This document shows, piece after piece, positions 32,784 through 44,454 of a DNA stretch of 64,000 bases (the first letter of the stretch is position 1; the number at the start of each line of letters is the position of its first letter). The notes below the pieces were generated by a model that had not been told where the DNA came from, ran no database searches, and worked only from the letters and a program-made list of their open reading frames with translations. This DNA is from Lumbricus terrestris (Eukaryota > Annelida > Clitellata > Crassiclitellata > Lumbricidae). The stretch spans positions 2,544,120 to 2,608,119 of the forward strand of contig OX457036.1 in assembly GCA_949752735.1 (NCBI GenBank), written 5' to 3'. The translations under genes and the position numbers were made by a program.

Positions 32784-33122
32784 AATTGACGGGTTCGGTA
32801 TGGGAATATGGGTCTCAGATAATAATTATTGTTATTACCCAAGTGCGCTGGCGAAATCATTTTTGGTCCGCGAAATATTCAAGACGTCGCTTCACCAAGT
32901 TTGGGTGAACAGTGCTGTCAAAAACTGAAAGCATTTCTTTGCTAAGCATCACTAGACCTCTTCCAGTGTGCAATATCTTCATAATAAATAATTTATAAAA
33001 GGCGACACTGCCGGAGAGAGAGACAGAAACAGACAGAGAGGTGACACATCTAGTCCGTATTCCAAGCCTTCTCTCAAGAGAGTCCAATATCATTTGACAA
33101 GAGTGAGTCAGAGTGTGTTAGG
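32784..33122. other. Intergenic, nothing recognised
   Basis: Possibly 3' flank of the minus ORF at 33123-33467. No polyadenylation signal is clear. A GAGAGACAGAAACAGACAGA run lies near 33016. Confidence 0.35.
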
Positions 33123-33467
33123 TCAGATCTTCGGTAGTAGACAGAGTGGACTGTCGGCTGGGAAGAAGTAGAAGGACAGGACAGGGACGCTATCGTCTCC
33201 CTCCCGTCCCACCCCCGCGTAAGCCTTCAACTCCGGAAGGTAGCTGATCGTCATCGTCATATCCGATCCTCGTGAACTGCGGATGATGAACTCAATGTCA
33301 TCCTGATCTTCGTTTGGAATCGATGGAAGGTCGAACTCGATTCCAGTGAAAGGAAACTTGAGGACGATACGACGATCGTCCACGGTACAACTGCCCTGAA
33401 CCGGAAGTGTTGATGTAGACATCGGCATTCGCATGTACATCGTAGCGTAGCCACTGTACTGAGACAT
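33123..33467 (-). CDS. Unidentified 114-residue ORF or terminal exon
   Basis: ATG (33465-33467) to TGA (33123-33125). The composition is balanced and protein-like, with alternating hydrophobic and polar stretches (DRRIVLKFPFTGIEFDLPSI, then DDIEFIIRSS, MTMTISYLPE, VLSFYFFPAD) suggesting a beta-rich fold. It has one Cys near residue 27 and one near the end, no signal peptide and no membrane segment. AAAG precedes the ATG, so it could also be a terminal exon with the acceptor just upstream. I do not recognise a family. The GC content is higher than the surroundings, which supports coding. Confidence 0.45.
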   Translation of the reverse strand: MSQYSGYATMYMRMPMSTSTLPVQGSCTVDDRRIVLKFPFTGIEFDLPSIPNEDQDDIEFIIRSSRGSDMTMTISYLPELKAYAGVGREGDDSVPVLSFYFFPADSPLCLLPKI

Positions 33468-33484
33468 CTTTAATTATTGGGGAC

Positions 33485-33755
33485 GTCTCCGTAGCAATTG
33501 TCTAAATAGCAACCGTGTCTATGGGAACCGTGTCTATAGCAACCGTGTCTATAGGAACGTTTTGTGCAGCAATCGCCTCAGTGACAACTGTTTCAATAGC
33601 AACAGTGTCTATGGCAGCCTTGTCTGTGGCAATCGCCTCTTCAGTAACAACCTACATGTACGTAGCAATCGTGTACGTGGCAACAGTGTCTATAGAAATC
33701 GTATCAGTAGCAACCGTATCCATGGTCACTGTCTCCTATAGCAATCGCTTGGGGT
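33485..33755. repeat. Degenerate ~18-bp minisatellite (AGCAACCGTGTCTAT)
   Basis: About a dozen diverged copies of a unit like ATAGCAACCGTGTCTATGG. On the minus strand each gives GGTTGCTAT, close to one half of the RFX X-box. It lies immediately upstream of the minus-strand ORF 33123-33467. The Val/Ser/Ile-rich plus ORF here is an artefact. Confidence 0.7.
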
Positions 33756-33767
33756 TCCTGTAAAAAC

Positions 33768-34555
33768 AAGAAAAGCGATAGTATCGGTTATTATAACATA
33801 CAACGGGTAATACCATTTTTTACATAACTTTATTATCTAATGCAGTGTACAATTAGCTCAGAAATTTATTCGAGCCGCACAATGGCAACCTTCCGACTCA
33901 TAGAGGTAAAGATGCCGTCATTTTAATTTAATTCCTAATAATTGTGTAAATTTTATAGCATCGTCAGTTGCAAGTTTCTTCTGCACACTTAACATCTGTA
34001 GTTAGCCAATAATATTATTACAGGCTTGCTCTACAAGGCGCTCTCGTGTTTTGTGTCTGGCAAAGGTGTCAGAACACGGTCACCGTTAAATCTGTTGTAC
34101 TTAGCCTGAAAGTGCGAAGCAGGAAATTATGAACATGGATATTTTTCCTCAAAATATCCAAATGCAAACTTTCAAACTTCACTTAATGCATCATTATTAT
34201 CATTCTTGCTTCAGTGCAAAAATTCTTCAAAACCATGCAAGTGGCAGCTAAAAATAGTTGTCAACTTTTCCAGAAGGGTGACTTCCCACCCTTGTCTCTA
34301 CGTAGGGTCCCCATGATGCCCCTAAAGGCGCGTATAGACTGTTCCAGACATGAATGCATGATAGGCAAGATCGCCCGCATTAGTCTTCGACGCTGGAGCA
34401 AAACTCACAAAGCATTTTTCTGCATATTGCGTCTGACAGTTATAATTCGTATGGCGGTAGTCATCTCAATTTCAGTGAATCCCTCAAATGCTAACAGAGG
34501 TCGCTTTTTGTAAGAGAATCCGCAATTAAAAGGTTCGTTCGTCTGTAAAACACTT
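33768..34555. other. Intergenic, nothing recognised
   Basis: No gene supported; the ORF at 34214-34513 has no recognisable motif. Confidence 0.35.
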
Positions 34556-34599
34556 TGTACGTAATACTACACACTGGATTTCATCAATCCATTTCGTTT

Positions 34600-35085
34600 C
34601 CAATCCACCTCTCTGTCTATCTTATCCATCCGTTCGTCCATAAATACACCCAGTCGTGCGAGCAACCAATCCACCAGCCCTCCAACACATCCATCCACCC
34701 ACCCACCAACCCACCCGCTCACCATTCAATGCATCAATCCTATGGACCCATCAAGTCACCCACCGACCATCCTAAATATCCACCGACAATCTAAAATTTA
34801 TCCATTCAGTCTCCAAAAAACCCATAGAATCATTCACAAATTATTCATAAATGTATACCTCCACTCATTCATTCATCCATCCATCCATTCATCCACCCAC
34901 TCATCCATCCATCCATCCATCCATCCATTCATTAATCCATCCACTCATCTATCCATCCATCCATTCATTAATCCATCCACTCATCCATCCATCCATCCAT
35001 TCATTAATCCATCCACTCATCCATCCATCCATCCATCCATTCCTCCATCCATCCATCCATCCATTCCTCCATCCATCCCACCCCA
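34600..35085. repeat. (CATC)n / CCATTCATTAATCCA minisatellite
   Basis: CATC tetranucleotides with a higher-order unit of about 48 bp (repeats of CCATTCATTAATCCATCCAC near 34926-35010). The Ile/His/Pro/Ser-rich ORFs are artefacts. Confidence 0.9.
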
Positions 35086-35423
35086 CTATTTCCACCCACA
35101 TACAGAGTCACATGAAACGTCTGCGTGTTCCCTGATTAGTACAGCCTGCCACCAATCAACTGAGCACTGCAACATCTCTCAAGACATTCATGTCACGACT
35201 CGGGACGATCTGCTTTATTTCATCAAAATCCACAGCACAATGACTGTAGAGATAGTTATAATCATTGGCTACACCATCGACCATCCGGGTAGACCTACAA
35301 CGGTCGATGAATTGAACACTGATACAAATTGCACTGCTTTAAAATAATTCAATTCAAGATATAGCGCATTTGTTATCCAACAGTTTTTTTTATCCTAAGC
35401 CCATTAGGGCCCACATGCACGTA
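35086..35423. other. Intergenic, nothing recognised
   Basis: No gene or element end recognised. Confidence 0.4.
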
Positions 35424-35827
35424 TTAACCCTCATAGGGTCACGATTTTTCTCAACCGATTTTGGTCACCGGGGGGGGGGGGTAAAAAATACCCCCACTGT
35501 GGTTCGCATGATTCCTATGATAAACCCAGATTTTCAAGTATAAAACTAAAGGAAGTTATTTATAGAAGATTCGCAGAATGCACTGGAACCAAAATAGCAT
35601 ATGCAGCACTGCAGGAAAATCAAAATGGCGGACAAAATGGCGGCCAGACTCTTAAATGGCTATAAGTGAGGTTATGTATGCAATGGAAACATGATTTCAT
35701 AGTCTAAATCAACATTTTCGAGGTCAAGGAATGCAATGGAACCAATGTCACATATGTGGCACTGAACGAAAATCAAAATGGCTGACAAAATGGCGGCCAG
35801 AATATTAAAATGGCTATTAGTGAAGTT

Positions 35828-36568
35828 AATAAGAAGAGTCAGGAAGGAAAGCGAAAAGGCGGGACTATACTTCAATGTAAAGAAAACAAAGGTTATGACA
35901 ACTGCAACATGGGAAAACTTTGAGGTGGATGGAGAAGTGATAGAGGTGGTTTCGACTCTTTCGAGCTTCACATTCCTGGGATCTATGATAGAGAAGGAGG
36001 GAAGAAGTGACATGGAAATAAGGCGAAGGGTAACAATGGGAAAAACGGCAATGAACGGTCTGGGAAGGATTTGGAAGGATAAATATGTGAGCAGGGAAAC
36101 AAAGAAACGATTTGTGAGAGCATTGATCTTTCCAGTGGTCCTTTATGGATGCGAGACATGGACGAAGACTCAGGATATGGAAAAGAAAATCAACGCGTGC
36201 GAGATGTGGATTTGGAGGAAGATGCTAAAGATCTCATGGATGGAAAGGAGAACTAACGAGTCGGTGCGTGAGGAGCTCGGAATAGAGAGGGAGGAGACAC
36301 TGCAACAAACAGCAACCAGGCGGAAATTCAGCTACTTCGGCCACGTGATGAGATCAAACGGTTTGGAAAAGGAGATGATGACGGCATGCGGTGAAGGAAG
36401 GAGAAGACGCGGAAGACCAAGGAAGAGGTGGATGGATGAAGTACAGGGAAAGTCTGGAATGAGCTTGGAAGAGCTAAGAGAGGCGACAATAAACAGGAGA
36501 CAATGAAGAGGATACATCATGACTGTCGCCAGAGCTCCAAGAGCTGACGGCACCTGGTGGACCAGGTG
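35828..36568 (+). mobile_element. RTE-clade LINE, 5'-truncated copy A
   Basis: Bounded by a 12-bp duplication ATTAGTGAAGTT (35816-35827 and 36569-36580). The open frame, to the stop at 36504-36506, holds the C-terminal part of an RTE/BovB-like reverse transcriptase. Motifs are ESEKAGLYFNVKKTKVM, FTFLGSMIEKEG, PVVLYGCETWT, KFSYFGHVMRSNGLE and GRRRRGRPRKRW. The YADD catalytic region is missing. The short 3' UTR ends in GACGGCACCTGGTGGACCAG. The frame has no stops, indicating recent insertion. Confidence 0.9.
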
Positions 36569-36974
36569 ATTAGTGAAGTTTTGTGCAATGGAAACATGAT
36601 CTAAGGGTCTAAATCAGCATTTTTGAGGCCAAGGAATGTGATGGAACCAATTTCACTTATATGGCACAGCAAGGAAACCACAATAATTATTTGGATAAAA
36701 TGGCGGCCAGATTCTTGAATTGGCTATCAGTAAAGTTCTGTATCTAATGAAAATATGATTTAATAATTTCTTGGTCAAGTAATTTCATGAAAGCCACATT
36801 CTATATGTAGCATTGAGCCTATTATGCAATGAAATTATCATTATCTAGACGAAATTTTTAGTAGCCTATGATTACACTGCAATTTAACTATTGCTGGCAT
36901 TACATAATTATGTATATCATCATGTGCCATATTCACGCTTCAATGTTTCATAAATTGATCTATCAATAGTTTCA

Positions 36975-37510
36975 ATGTTTCATAACTTTGGAAACTCTGC
37001 CTATGCTGGTCTCTCCTCTCTTAACCTCTCTAAGCTTCAGTCTATTCTTAATGCTGCTGCCCGCTTAATTGCTGGTCTTCCCAAATTCTCTCACATATCT
37101 GATTTTATTCGGGACACTCTTCATTGGCTTCCTGTACCTCAGCGCATTGAGTTCAAGATCCTGACTCTTATGCGCAACTCTCTTCTCGGGGTAGCCCCCT
37201 CTTATCTTCGGGCACTGTGTAACTTGGTCTCCACTCTTCCTGGCCGCTCTGCCCTTCGATCTGCTGCCAATGGCCTTCTAGTTGTCCCGCGCATGCGTGG
37301 AGCTACGGCCCAGTCCAGAAGCTTCGCATATCTTGGTCCTACTTGTTGGAACCGCCTTCCTCACAAGCTCCGTTCTGAGCTTCTTGGCCTTTCTCTTCCC
37401 CTGTTCCGTAAACGTCTGAAAACTATACTATTTGTTAGCGTTGAGCACTAGCTTGGGTCGGGAGCGCCACTGAATCTGTGAGCGGCGCTATATAAATGTT
37501 CAATTACTAT
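36975..37510 (+). mobile_element. L2/CR1-like LINE 3' end
   Basis: The 158-residue frame 36975-37451 has ARLIAGLPKFSHISDFIRD, LHWLPVPQRIEFKIL, GVAPSYLRALC and LGPTCWNRLPHKLR. This is the C-terminal region of L2/CR1-type reverse transcriptases. It is followed by GGGAGCGCCACTGAATCTG and GGCGCTATATAAATG and an ATTACT tail. It is nested in the TTAA element and 5'-truncated. Confidence 0.88.
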
Positions 37511-38004
37511 TACTACTACTATTACTATTACTACAGTCTATTCAGGTCTTGTTGCTGTCAATGCAATTGCGTTCAAGTGTACATGGCAAGATCGCACTTC
37601 GACAGCAGTAGGGCTTGATGCTACACTTGTTAACTTCGCGTTATTTGCTGTAGACAATTTCATTTATTCATCCTAATTTTCTGAAACCAAAACGATTTCT
37701 ATTATAACGTCCAGATACTGATAAGGACACATTTTAACAGCAAGACACTCATGTGTAAAGCATGCATAGTGCTATGTTTAAAAATTCCTGAGTAAAATAG
37801 CTAGGACGTGGTACATTTTCGTACTTTATAGCTGATTTGGGTGCATGAAAAACTAATGAAACTGGATGCATTCTGTGTATAAAACATATTTAGGAAAAGT
37901 CATAGAAGCGATTTCTTCAACTATTTTCAGGGAATAAAATTTTCGTGAAAAACCGAGATGGGTTTTTTTTTACCCCCCCCCCCCGGTGACCCTATAAGGG
38001 TTAA

Positions 38005-38421
38005 AAAATATTAGGTGACCTTTCATGTTTTTAGACACCTGTACTAAACTTGTTTCCAGCGTTTAAGGTCGTGGTTGCGCACGTGCGTCTATAAGTTTGA
38101 GAAGGTAATGGCTTTTAAACAACTGATCGAAGTAACCAACGAGGCCCAGCCAGTTTGGGAGCATAGGAGGGCATGAACCAGAGTGGTAAAAAAAGAACCC
38201 AAAAGAGCCACTGGACGCTTTAATGAAAGTATAATAATAATATTATGCAGAACGCATAGGGTTTAAAGATAATATTTGGTACTTAAGAGAAAGGATTCTA
38301 TATATAGACTAGGGAAACACTCATATTAGATATAGATGAGGAAAAGGAGCAATGAGGGAATAATAATCCGAGAAGAGAACAGAATTAATCTTCAAATACT
38401 GTTTGCCACACCAGATGAACT
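38005..38421. other. Intergenic, nothing recognised
   Basis: No gene or bounded element recognised. Confidence 0.4.
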
Positions 38422-39233
38422 GGGTTTGAAGGGGAACGGACATTAGCCCCCCCCCCCTGGACATTATCCCCCCGGACATTATCCCCCCGGACATTAGCCC
38501 CCCCGGGGTAGGACATTATCCCCTCCAGTATATGATAGCATTACCTAAAAGTGATGCACAAAATGTAATTAATGGGTCTATGTTATATGAATATCTATAC
38601 ATTACACATTAGTTTAACATCCTGTAAGAATATGCTAAGTTAATTGAAGGTTTAATATGTATATTATAAGACATTTTAAAGGTCTGAAACGACGCTAAGA
38701 AGTCTACGAAGCTTATACGTAAATGTCGTTAATAAACCTTCGTTGTAGCCATAACTGACACTAACAAGTAGGCCTACTTACTGTATATGATTCCCATTCG
38801 TTCATATCTCTAATGTATTGAATCTAATTTTGAATTGAAATGACACTAATAAGTCTAGGAAGCTGAGACATAGCCTAACTGACGTTAACAAATCTTTGTT
38901 GTGAGACACTAAACAAATAGACTGTATAGGCCCTAGGCCCTACATACGATTCCCATTTGTTCATTTCAAATCTAAGTCTAGGCCTAGGCCTATTGATACA
39001 ACTAGGACCTAAATGACACTAAGTACTTTCGTTTGCATGTGAATGCCAATGACAAGTCTTATCGGTTACGGTATTATTCTACGATTTGAACATAGGGGGG
39101 ACTTTGTCCGGGGGGCTAATGTCCTACGCAAAATCGGGGGGGAATATGTCCGGGGGGGCTAATCTCCGGGGGGGGACAATGTCCGGGGGGGATAATGTCC
39201 AGGGGGGCTAATGTCCTACAACCGGGTTTGAAG
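38422..39233. mobile_element. Mutator-like MITE with iterated GGACATTAGCCCC termini
   Basis: A 10-bp direct repeat GGGTTTGAAG flanks 38432-39223. The left end holds four to five tandem copies of GGACATTAKCCCCCC. The right end holds about five copies in inverted orientation (GGGGGGCTAATGTCC). A 9-10 bp duplication and GG-starting ends fit Mutator-like elements, but no transposase is seen. The middle is AT-rich and contains several TAGGCCTA motifs. Confidence 0.68.
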
Positions 39234-40140
39234 ACGTTAAGAGAAAGATTCCTTTGTCTTGATCTTCGAAAACTTCATGCATAGTGTTTATTCTTCCCAG
39301 TTGCCAAAGCAGAACTCTTGACTATTACCTTGAGAGAAAAATTTATTTCGACACTCAATGGCAAAGATTGGACACCTTGCAATCTGAGCTCCTAATAGTA
39401 TAAATTGTTGATTTTATTTTTAAAATGGAATTCAATGTGCTCTCCAGTAGGCCTAAACTTATTATTATAAGAACTTGGTTTCTAATAATTGTATACCTTA
39501 CGCGCATTTCCCTTGTGAGTCTCAACAAATTCTGATTAGACGCCTGTCTTTTCATGACTTAGCTATTGCAGTATCATCTGGAGAGCTAACTACAATATGA
39601 CACCCAAATGTCTTAATATAGGTCTACAACAAAACTAACATTTTGCACAGCGTTTCACATTTATAGGAGTCCCATAATTATAGTTTTAAAAACACTTAAA
39701 ATCTTATCATACGGTAACTGATATTTACAGACTTCACATTAGCCTCCTCATGCATAACATCACATTATAAATTACTCAATCAATGAATTCATGAATGAAA
39801 AACCAGGTTACGCCCGGTCATGTCAACATAACTCAAGCGCAAACGTTAGGACACATAGTCCTACCTTCGTGTGGCTCTAACTTCATGGACTGTGTAACGA
39901 TCCTAATAGAAAAAACATCGACCAGTCTTCCGTCAGAAGTCGTTAAAATCCCTCAGGTAAGAAACCGGCAGCCTAGCTGTGCATATAATATTGACCTCGC
40001 TGGCTCAGCGTTGGCCTATTGGCCGATTAGCCCACCTGTCAGCCGCCTATTATAGGCTTAGTCATTGTAGGCTATAGACGCCGAACACCTGCACACGTCG
40101 TAAAATACCTGTTATTGATGATAAACAGTAGCGCCATTTA
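39234..40140. other. Intergenic, nothing recognised
   Basis: No convincing gene; the ORFs at 39355-39555 and 39795-40055 lack motifs. Confidence 0.4.
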
Positions 40141-40265
40141 AAAATTATATTATATAGGCCTATATAATCATATATATATATATATTATATGTATTATATA
40201 TATTATATGTATAGACTGATCTCGGTATAAGTTATATAATAAAATATCTATGTATATATAGCATA
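40141..40265. repeat. AT/TATATG-rich low complexity
   Basis: TATATAT runs and TATTATATGTATTATATA repeats. Confidence 0.8.
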
Positions 40266-40489
40266 ACCAATTAACCGAGGCTTGTGGTTTATCGTTGACC
40301 ATTTTATCGCTACCTGTTTGACCTTAAAAAATTCGATGTCCTTCTTTACCGAATGTACTTGAGAACTATTTTAAGATGAAGACACTTAAAGAGATTTATA
40401 GCTAAGGCAATGAATTCTCAATTCACTCTCTAAAAATATCTCTGACCCTGACTCACTAAACGCTTGGGACAGTTTAACTCTTGATATAC

Positions 40490-40905
40490 GGATAACGAAT
40501 TTTTAATGTGAAAAACCATTCTAGCCTTTGATCTGCCTGCTGAGTTCCGTTCCTTTTCAGTTCCTCCATCATCATTACTAATCACACACCATCACCTTCC
40601 TCAGGCTCCTCTATCCATCACACCTCGGGCTTTTCAATCGAAACTAAAGACACTCCTTTTCACGAACTCTTATCCTGTTTCATCTGACTGTTTCATCTGA
40701 TCCCCCACCCTCCAATTCCCGGCTCAGATGACACCCGCCTTAACAGCTGTTTCGCCCCTCTGATCCTATGGTAACTCGACCCGGACCACCACGGACTACT
40801 CTCACGGACAACCCTTCTAACTCAACGCAGCGCTTTTGAATAAGTTGGTGCCCCGCGCTTGGCTTTCGAGTAGCGCTTTAGAAATTTTGAGTTTACGATA
40901 ACGAT
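40490..40905 (+). mobile_element. Degraded L2/CR1-like LINE 3' end
   Basis: CTGCCTGCTGAGTTCCGTTC and CGGGCTTTTCAATCGAAAC resemble the decoded DLPAEFRSF and RAFQSKLKTLLF ends of L2/CR1 ORFs. GCTTTCGAGTAGCGCTTTA closes it. Frames are broken. Confidence 0.55.
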
Positions 40906-41290
40906 TACCATTGCCAAAAATGCGAAAGACAAACACTAAATGAAGTACAGTAATATTGAACCAATGGCAAATCCTGTACAATAATAATAATATTCTGTAG
41001 ACTGTTTTAGGATCTCTATGTTTAATTTCTGATTTTTTATTATAATACTTATCTTAAACGCTTTGAATATCGTCTTCTTCTGATATTTATAGGGCAAATA
41101 CGACATTCGAAGGGGTGTGTAATTATTATGAAATGAATGACATTTAACCTGGATATTATCTCACCGGTCAAAAGTCCTAAACAAAACCCTCCCCTCTACG
41201 CAATCAGTCTACATTAATTCAGACATCTAGTTGATAAAACCTAATGTGTTTATTGTTCTGTTTTGCTCGACGTGTCCATTTGTTAATACC
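40906..41290. other. Intergenic, nothing recognised
   Basis: No recognised structure. Confidence 0.4.
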
Positions 41291-41535
41291 GTCACTCTGA
41301 AAGAGCCAGTCCCAACCTGTATAAAGTAGAATGGCGACTCTAATGGTCTTTATTATCACAAATTATTGTCGTTAAGCTGCTCTGTTATATAGACTGCTAA
41401 TTTAAACTCTGTTTATTAAAATATAAAAACCGGTAGTGCTTTCACTTGGTATAGTGACAATTCAAGTCGTGGATAAAGGAGTAAAGGCAGCGCTAATGAT
41501 CTTTCTTATCATAATTATAGGGTCGTTAAAAGGAC
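41291..41535 (+). repeat. Dispersed repeat D, two adjacent diverged copies
   Basis: Two copies (about 41291-41385 and 41440-41535) each contain a GATAAAG/ATAAAGT core, a GGCG(A/C)-CTAATG segment and TCTTT(A/C)TTATCA. They are related to 28745-28835. Confidence 0.5.
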
Positions 41536-41804
41536 AAGATTCGCTCTGTTAAACATTTCAGCTAAACTTCGAAAATGTGTTCCCTGCAGACGCGTTATCA
41601 TGCATTCAATGAGGACATCTTTTTAATCGTGTCTATAGTCATACGTATATCAAGAACCGTCCGTGGCTAACGAGCGCTTCCGATTTTGGTTAGAAAAACT
41701 GTTGGGCACTCTCTTCCCTCATATCGCTTATGTCATTATTTTTCAGTTCTCCACTGACAAGTACATTTTATTTTCGATAACATGCATGCTTATTATTATT
41801 CCTC

Positions 41805-42240
41805 AGTTTAACGTCGTCCTATAACATCAATGGCCGTTGACGGCAATACAACAAAATAATTACTTACAATGCAATGAAAACAAACTTCTAGCATACTAAA
41901 AACACCATAAACAAGACTGGTGTCTGAATCAAGCTACGCAATTTCATCAATGTTCGATCATTAACAACTTAAAAAGTCCATCTTACATTTCCTATAATAT
42001 GGTCATAGATTGTGACAGCAAGATCATCTAATGCAATTTAAGTAACATTGTTTTAGATCAATGGTTTTACAAAACTAATTTCAACTGTAACTCCAGAAAG
42101 CAATTATGGTTACAAATGTTCAATACATATAATTCTGATCAAATGCTATGTAGGCTATGCATTGAAATTGTTCATATCCTCAGGCATGTATGAAAATAAA
42201 TTCCAGTTATGTACATTGCTTAAATAATAAATTATATATA

Positions 42241-42277
<37 letters not shown>

Positions 42278-42480
42278 TTACAATCAGTTTTTGACATGCT
42301 CAAACAACATTTTAGAATTCAACATGCTCTCCATGCATCACCTTTGTTTATTCCACTATAATAGATCATAGAACACCATAAACCCAGTGCAACAATAAAA
42401 ATAACAAAATAACTACGCATAATCGAATACACAATAATTATTTGTGTTAGACTGAAAATATATTCCTTAAAAATATGTTA
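41805..42480 (-). mobile_element. RNase H LINE family, 3' UTR copy
   Basis: Starts at the same TTTAACGTCGTCCTATRACA boundary as 8455-10160 and stays recognisably similar through AACACCATAAA, TCAATGTTCRATC and TCTTACATTT, ending around 42480. Only 3' UTR is preserved. A (TA)n run lies at 42239-42272. Confidence 0.7.
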
Positions 42481-42945
42481 CATGTAACATAATATATCAT
42501 GTTTACCAATATTAGAAGACATGCATGCGTGCTTGTTTTTGAATTTTGTCCTTTTAACATGCATGCGTGCTGGTTCTTAAATATTTTAGCGTCGAATGAA
42601 AACGTTTTAGAGGTGTCGAAAAATGTTGTATTACGCGGAGAAGAAGCTGCTTCACTGTCTTATAAACTTCGATTATATGAACTGAATACGACTTAGTTTT
42701 GGGGCGCCTTCGGTTGATACATTGTGCATTAGATGATTAGACATCTAATGGAAGCAAAGGAAGCCAAAATAAATGAGTGATAAAAATATTTACAATGCGT
42801 CTTTCCTATTGCATGTGCATTGTGCTGATTTGTGCATTGCTGATCAGCCGACTATTCTTCTTATACACCTCTAAAACGTTGTAACCAGGCATTGAAATTC
42901 GACGTTGTTTTGACTTTGCACAATCGGTCAACGCTTTAGAATAGG
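42481..42945. other. Intergenic, nothing recognised
   Basis: No gene supported; the ORF at 42499-42696 has no motif. Confidence 0.4.
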
Positions 42946-43320
42946 CCGGGATGCCACTCATAGCTTTTTCCACATAGATCTAGATATTTTCGGTCTCGTC
43001 TAGGTTTCTATGTTTTTTTGATCAGGATCTAGCATTTTTTCACGGCGGTTTTTTCGAATTTCTGCATAAAAATTTATTTTTTTAAAACTGAAAATGCACA
43101 AAAGACGTGAGAAAAATCGAACATTTTGTGAATTCGGGCCAAAAAGTGCAAATTTTAGTCATCGGACGACTAAAAAGGGTCGTCAGAAATTTCAAGCCGG
43201 AAAATTGGAAAAATCTTTGTATTAATTTTTACAGGAACCGTCAATCTAGCCTTTTCTAGCCTTTTTTTCGACCAGACCTGACTTTTTTTCAAAATCCAGA
43301 GTGGCATTCTTGGGAATAGG
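42939..43320. mobile_element. 368-bp MITE with ATGCCACTC ends
   Basis: A 7-bp duplication GAATAGG (42939-42945 and 43314-43320) flanks inverted ends CCGGGATGCCACTC and CCAAGAATGCCACTC. The interior is T/A-run rich. A 7- to 8-bp duplication could mean hAT-like, but the ends are not typical. Confidence 0.55.
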
Positions 43321-43550
43321 TTTTAACTGACTGTATATAAATGTGAAACGCCAGAGGTTATGATACTAGTTGGTATCCGAAGGAAGTTATCAGAATTCGT
43401 CTCATTCCTAACGGAATTATAAAACGTTGTTTACCAAAATATATTAGAAGAACCAGCGTCGTCGATGTTGTATAAAGAGCTTTCGACATCTTTAGATTTT
43501 TTAACTGACACTAAGCAATTGTGAAACGCTGTTAATATTAGGGTCAACCC
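43321..43550. other. Intergenic, nothing recognised
   Basis: No recognised structure. Confidence 0.35.
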
Positions 43551-43640
43551 CGGTACTGTTTGCCCTCTGCCAGTGCCAATCCCAGGCATGGATAAGGGGG
43601 GGGGGCGACGCTATTGATATTTGTTGTCACACAGGGAAGC
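43551..43640 (+). repeat. Dispersed repeat D, copy 4
   Basis: CCCTCTGCCAGTGCCAATCC and GGGCGACGCTATTGATATTT match the family at 28745-28835. A G run interrupts it. Confidence 0.6.
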
Positions 43641-44045
43641 TAGACTGAAAAAAACACTAATAATAATTTTATTATGGTCGTGTCTATAATAATTATTATT
43701 GGTTGCCAATCATAGAATTAATTCATCTATATGTCTCCGACTTTTGTGGCCTATAATTTAAATAACCTGATTACGACTTGTTTTGGTGTGCCGTTGGGGA
43801 TACTCTGTGCAATAGACAGAATACAGATAAAATTGCCTAATTACATATATAATTAATTAATTATCTACTTATTAAAAACAAAGTGTGGCCACTTGCGAGA
43901 CGTCATTACTCGATGCATATAAAACTTCAAACAATTTTTCGAGCTGTCGGGATTAGAATCCATTCTTCTCGTTTGCGACAAACCACCACGTTGACCACGA
44001 CACTTCAAAGCAGGTCGGTTTAAACGCTTTATCACTGTTTAACGG
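43641..44045. other. Intergenic, nothing recognised
   Basis: No gene or element ends seen. Confidence 0.35.
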
Positions 44046-44051
44046 CACTCC

Positions 44052-44230
44052 GTCAAAATAGCCCCGTCAAGATAGCCCTGTCAAAATAGCCCCGTCAAAA
44101 TAGCCCCGTCAAAATAGTCCATCAAAATAGCCCCATGAAAACAGTCCCGTCAAAATAGCCCCGTCAAAATAGTCCATCAAAATAGCCCCATGAAAACAGT
44201 CCCGTCAAAATAGCCCCGTCAAAATAGCCA
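44052..44230. repeat. 15-bp minisatellite (CGTCAAAATAGCCCC)
   Basis: About twelve copies of CGTCAAAATAGCCCC with a higher-order variation that alternates GTCAAAATAGTCCAT and ATGAAAACAGTCC units. Confidence 0.92.
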
Positions 44231-44454
44231 ATTCTAAATTGGAGAGCGAAATGACACAAGCGATCAAGCAGAACGAACAGATATCTCATCGGGGACAATG
44301 TACACAATGTACAGGTGGTTGGCTAAGAGCAGCTACAGGTGACTGTGCACACACTGCCGGTTCAAAGTCCTTTGTGTTTGATTGACAAGTGCAGACGAGC
44401 AGTAAAAGTCGCCAAGAGAGAAACACCCAACGAGAGACAACTAATAAAATTACA

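Larger units (their letters stand above)
35428..38000. mobile_element. TTAA-type (piggyBac-like) element 3, with nested LINE copies
   Basis: Inverted ends CCCTCATAGGGTCAC and CCCTTATAGGGTCAC (one mismatch) are flanked by TTAA at 35424-35427 and 38001-38004. Subterminal GGTCACC plus a long G run, then TAAAAAA, occurs at both ends (35464-35485; mirrored at 37968-37990). Internally, units of roughly 150 bp containing ACAAAATGGCGGCCAGA repeat at least three times (about 35620, 35785, 36700). An RTE LINE fragment (35828-36568) and an L2/CR1-like LINE end are nested within it. No transposase is seen. Confidence 0.82.

Noticed and set aside
34742..35347. 201-residue Ile/His/Pro/Ser ORF
   Set aside because: Translation of a CATC minisatellite; flanking parts lack any motif.
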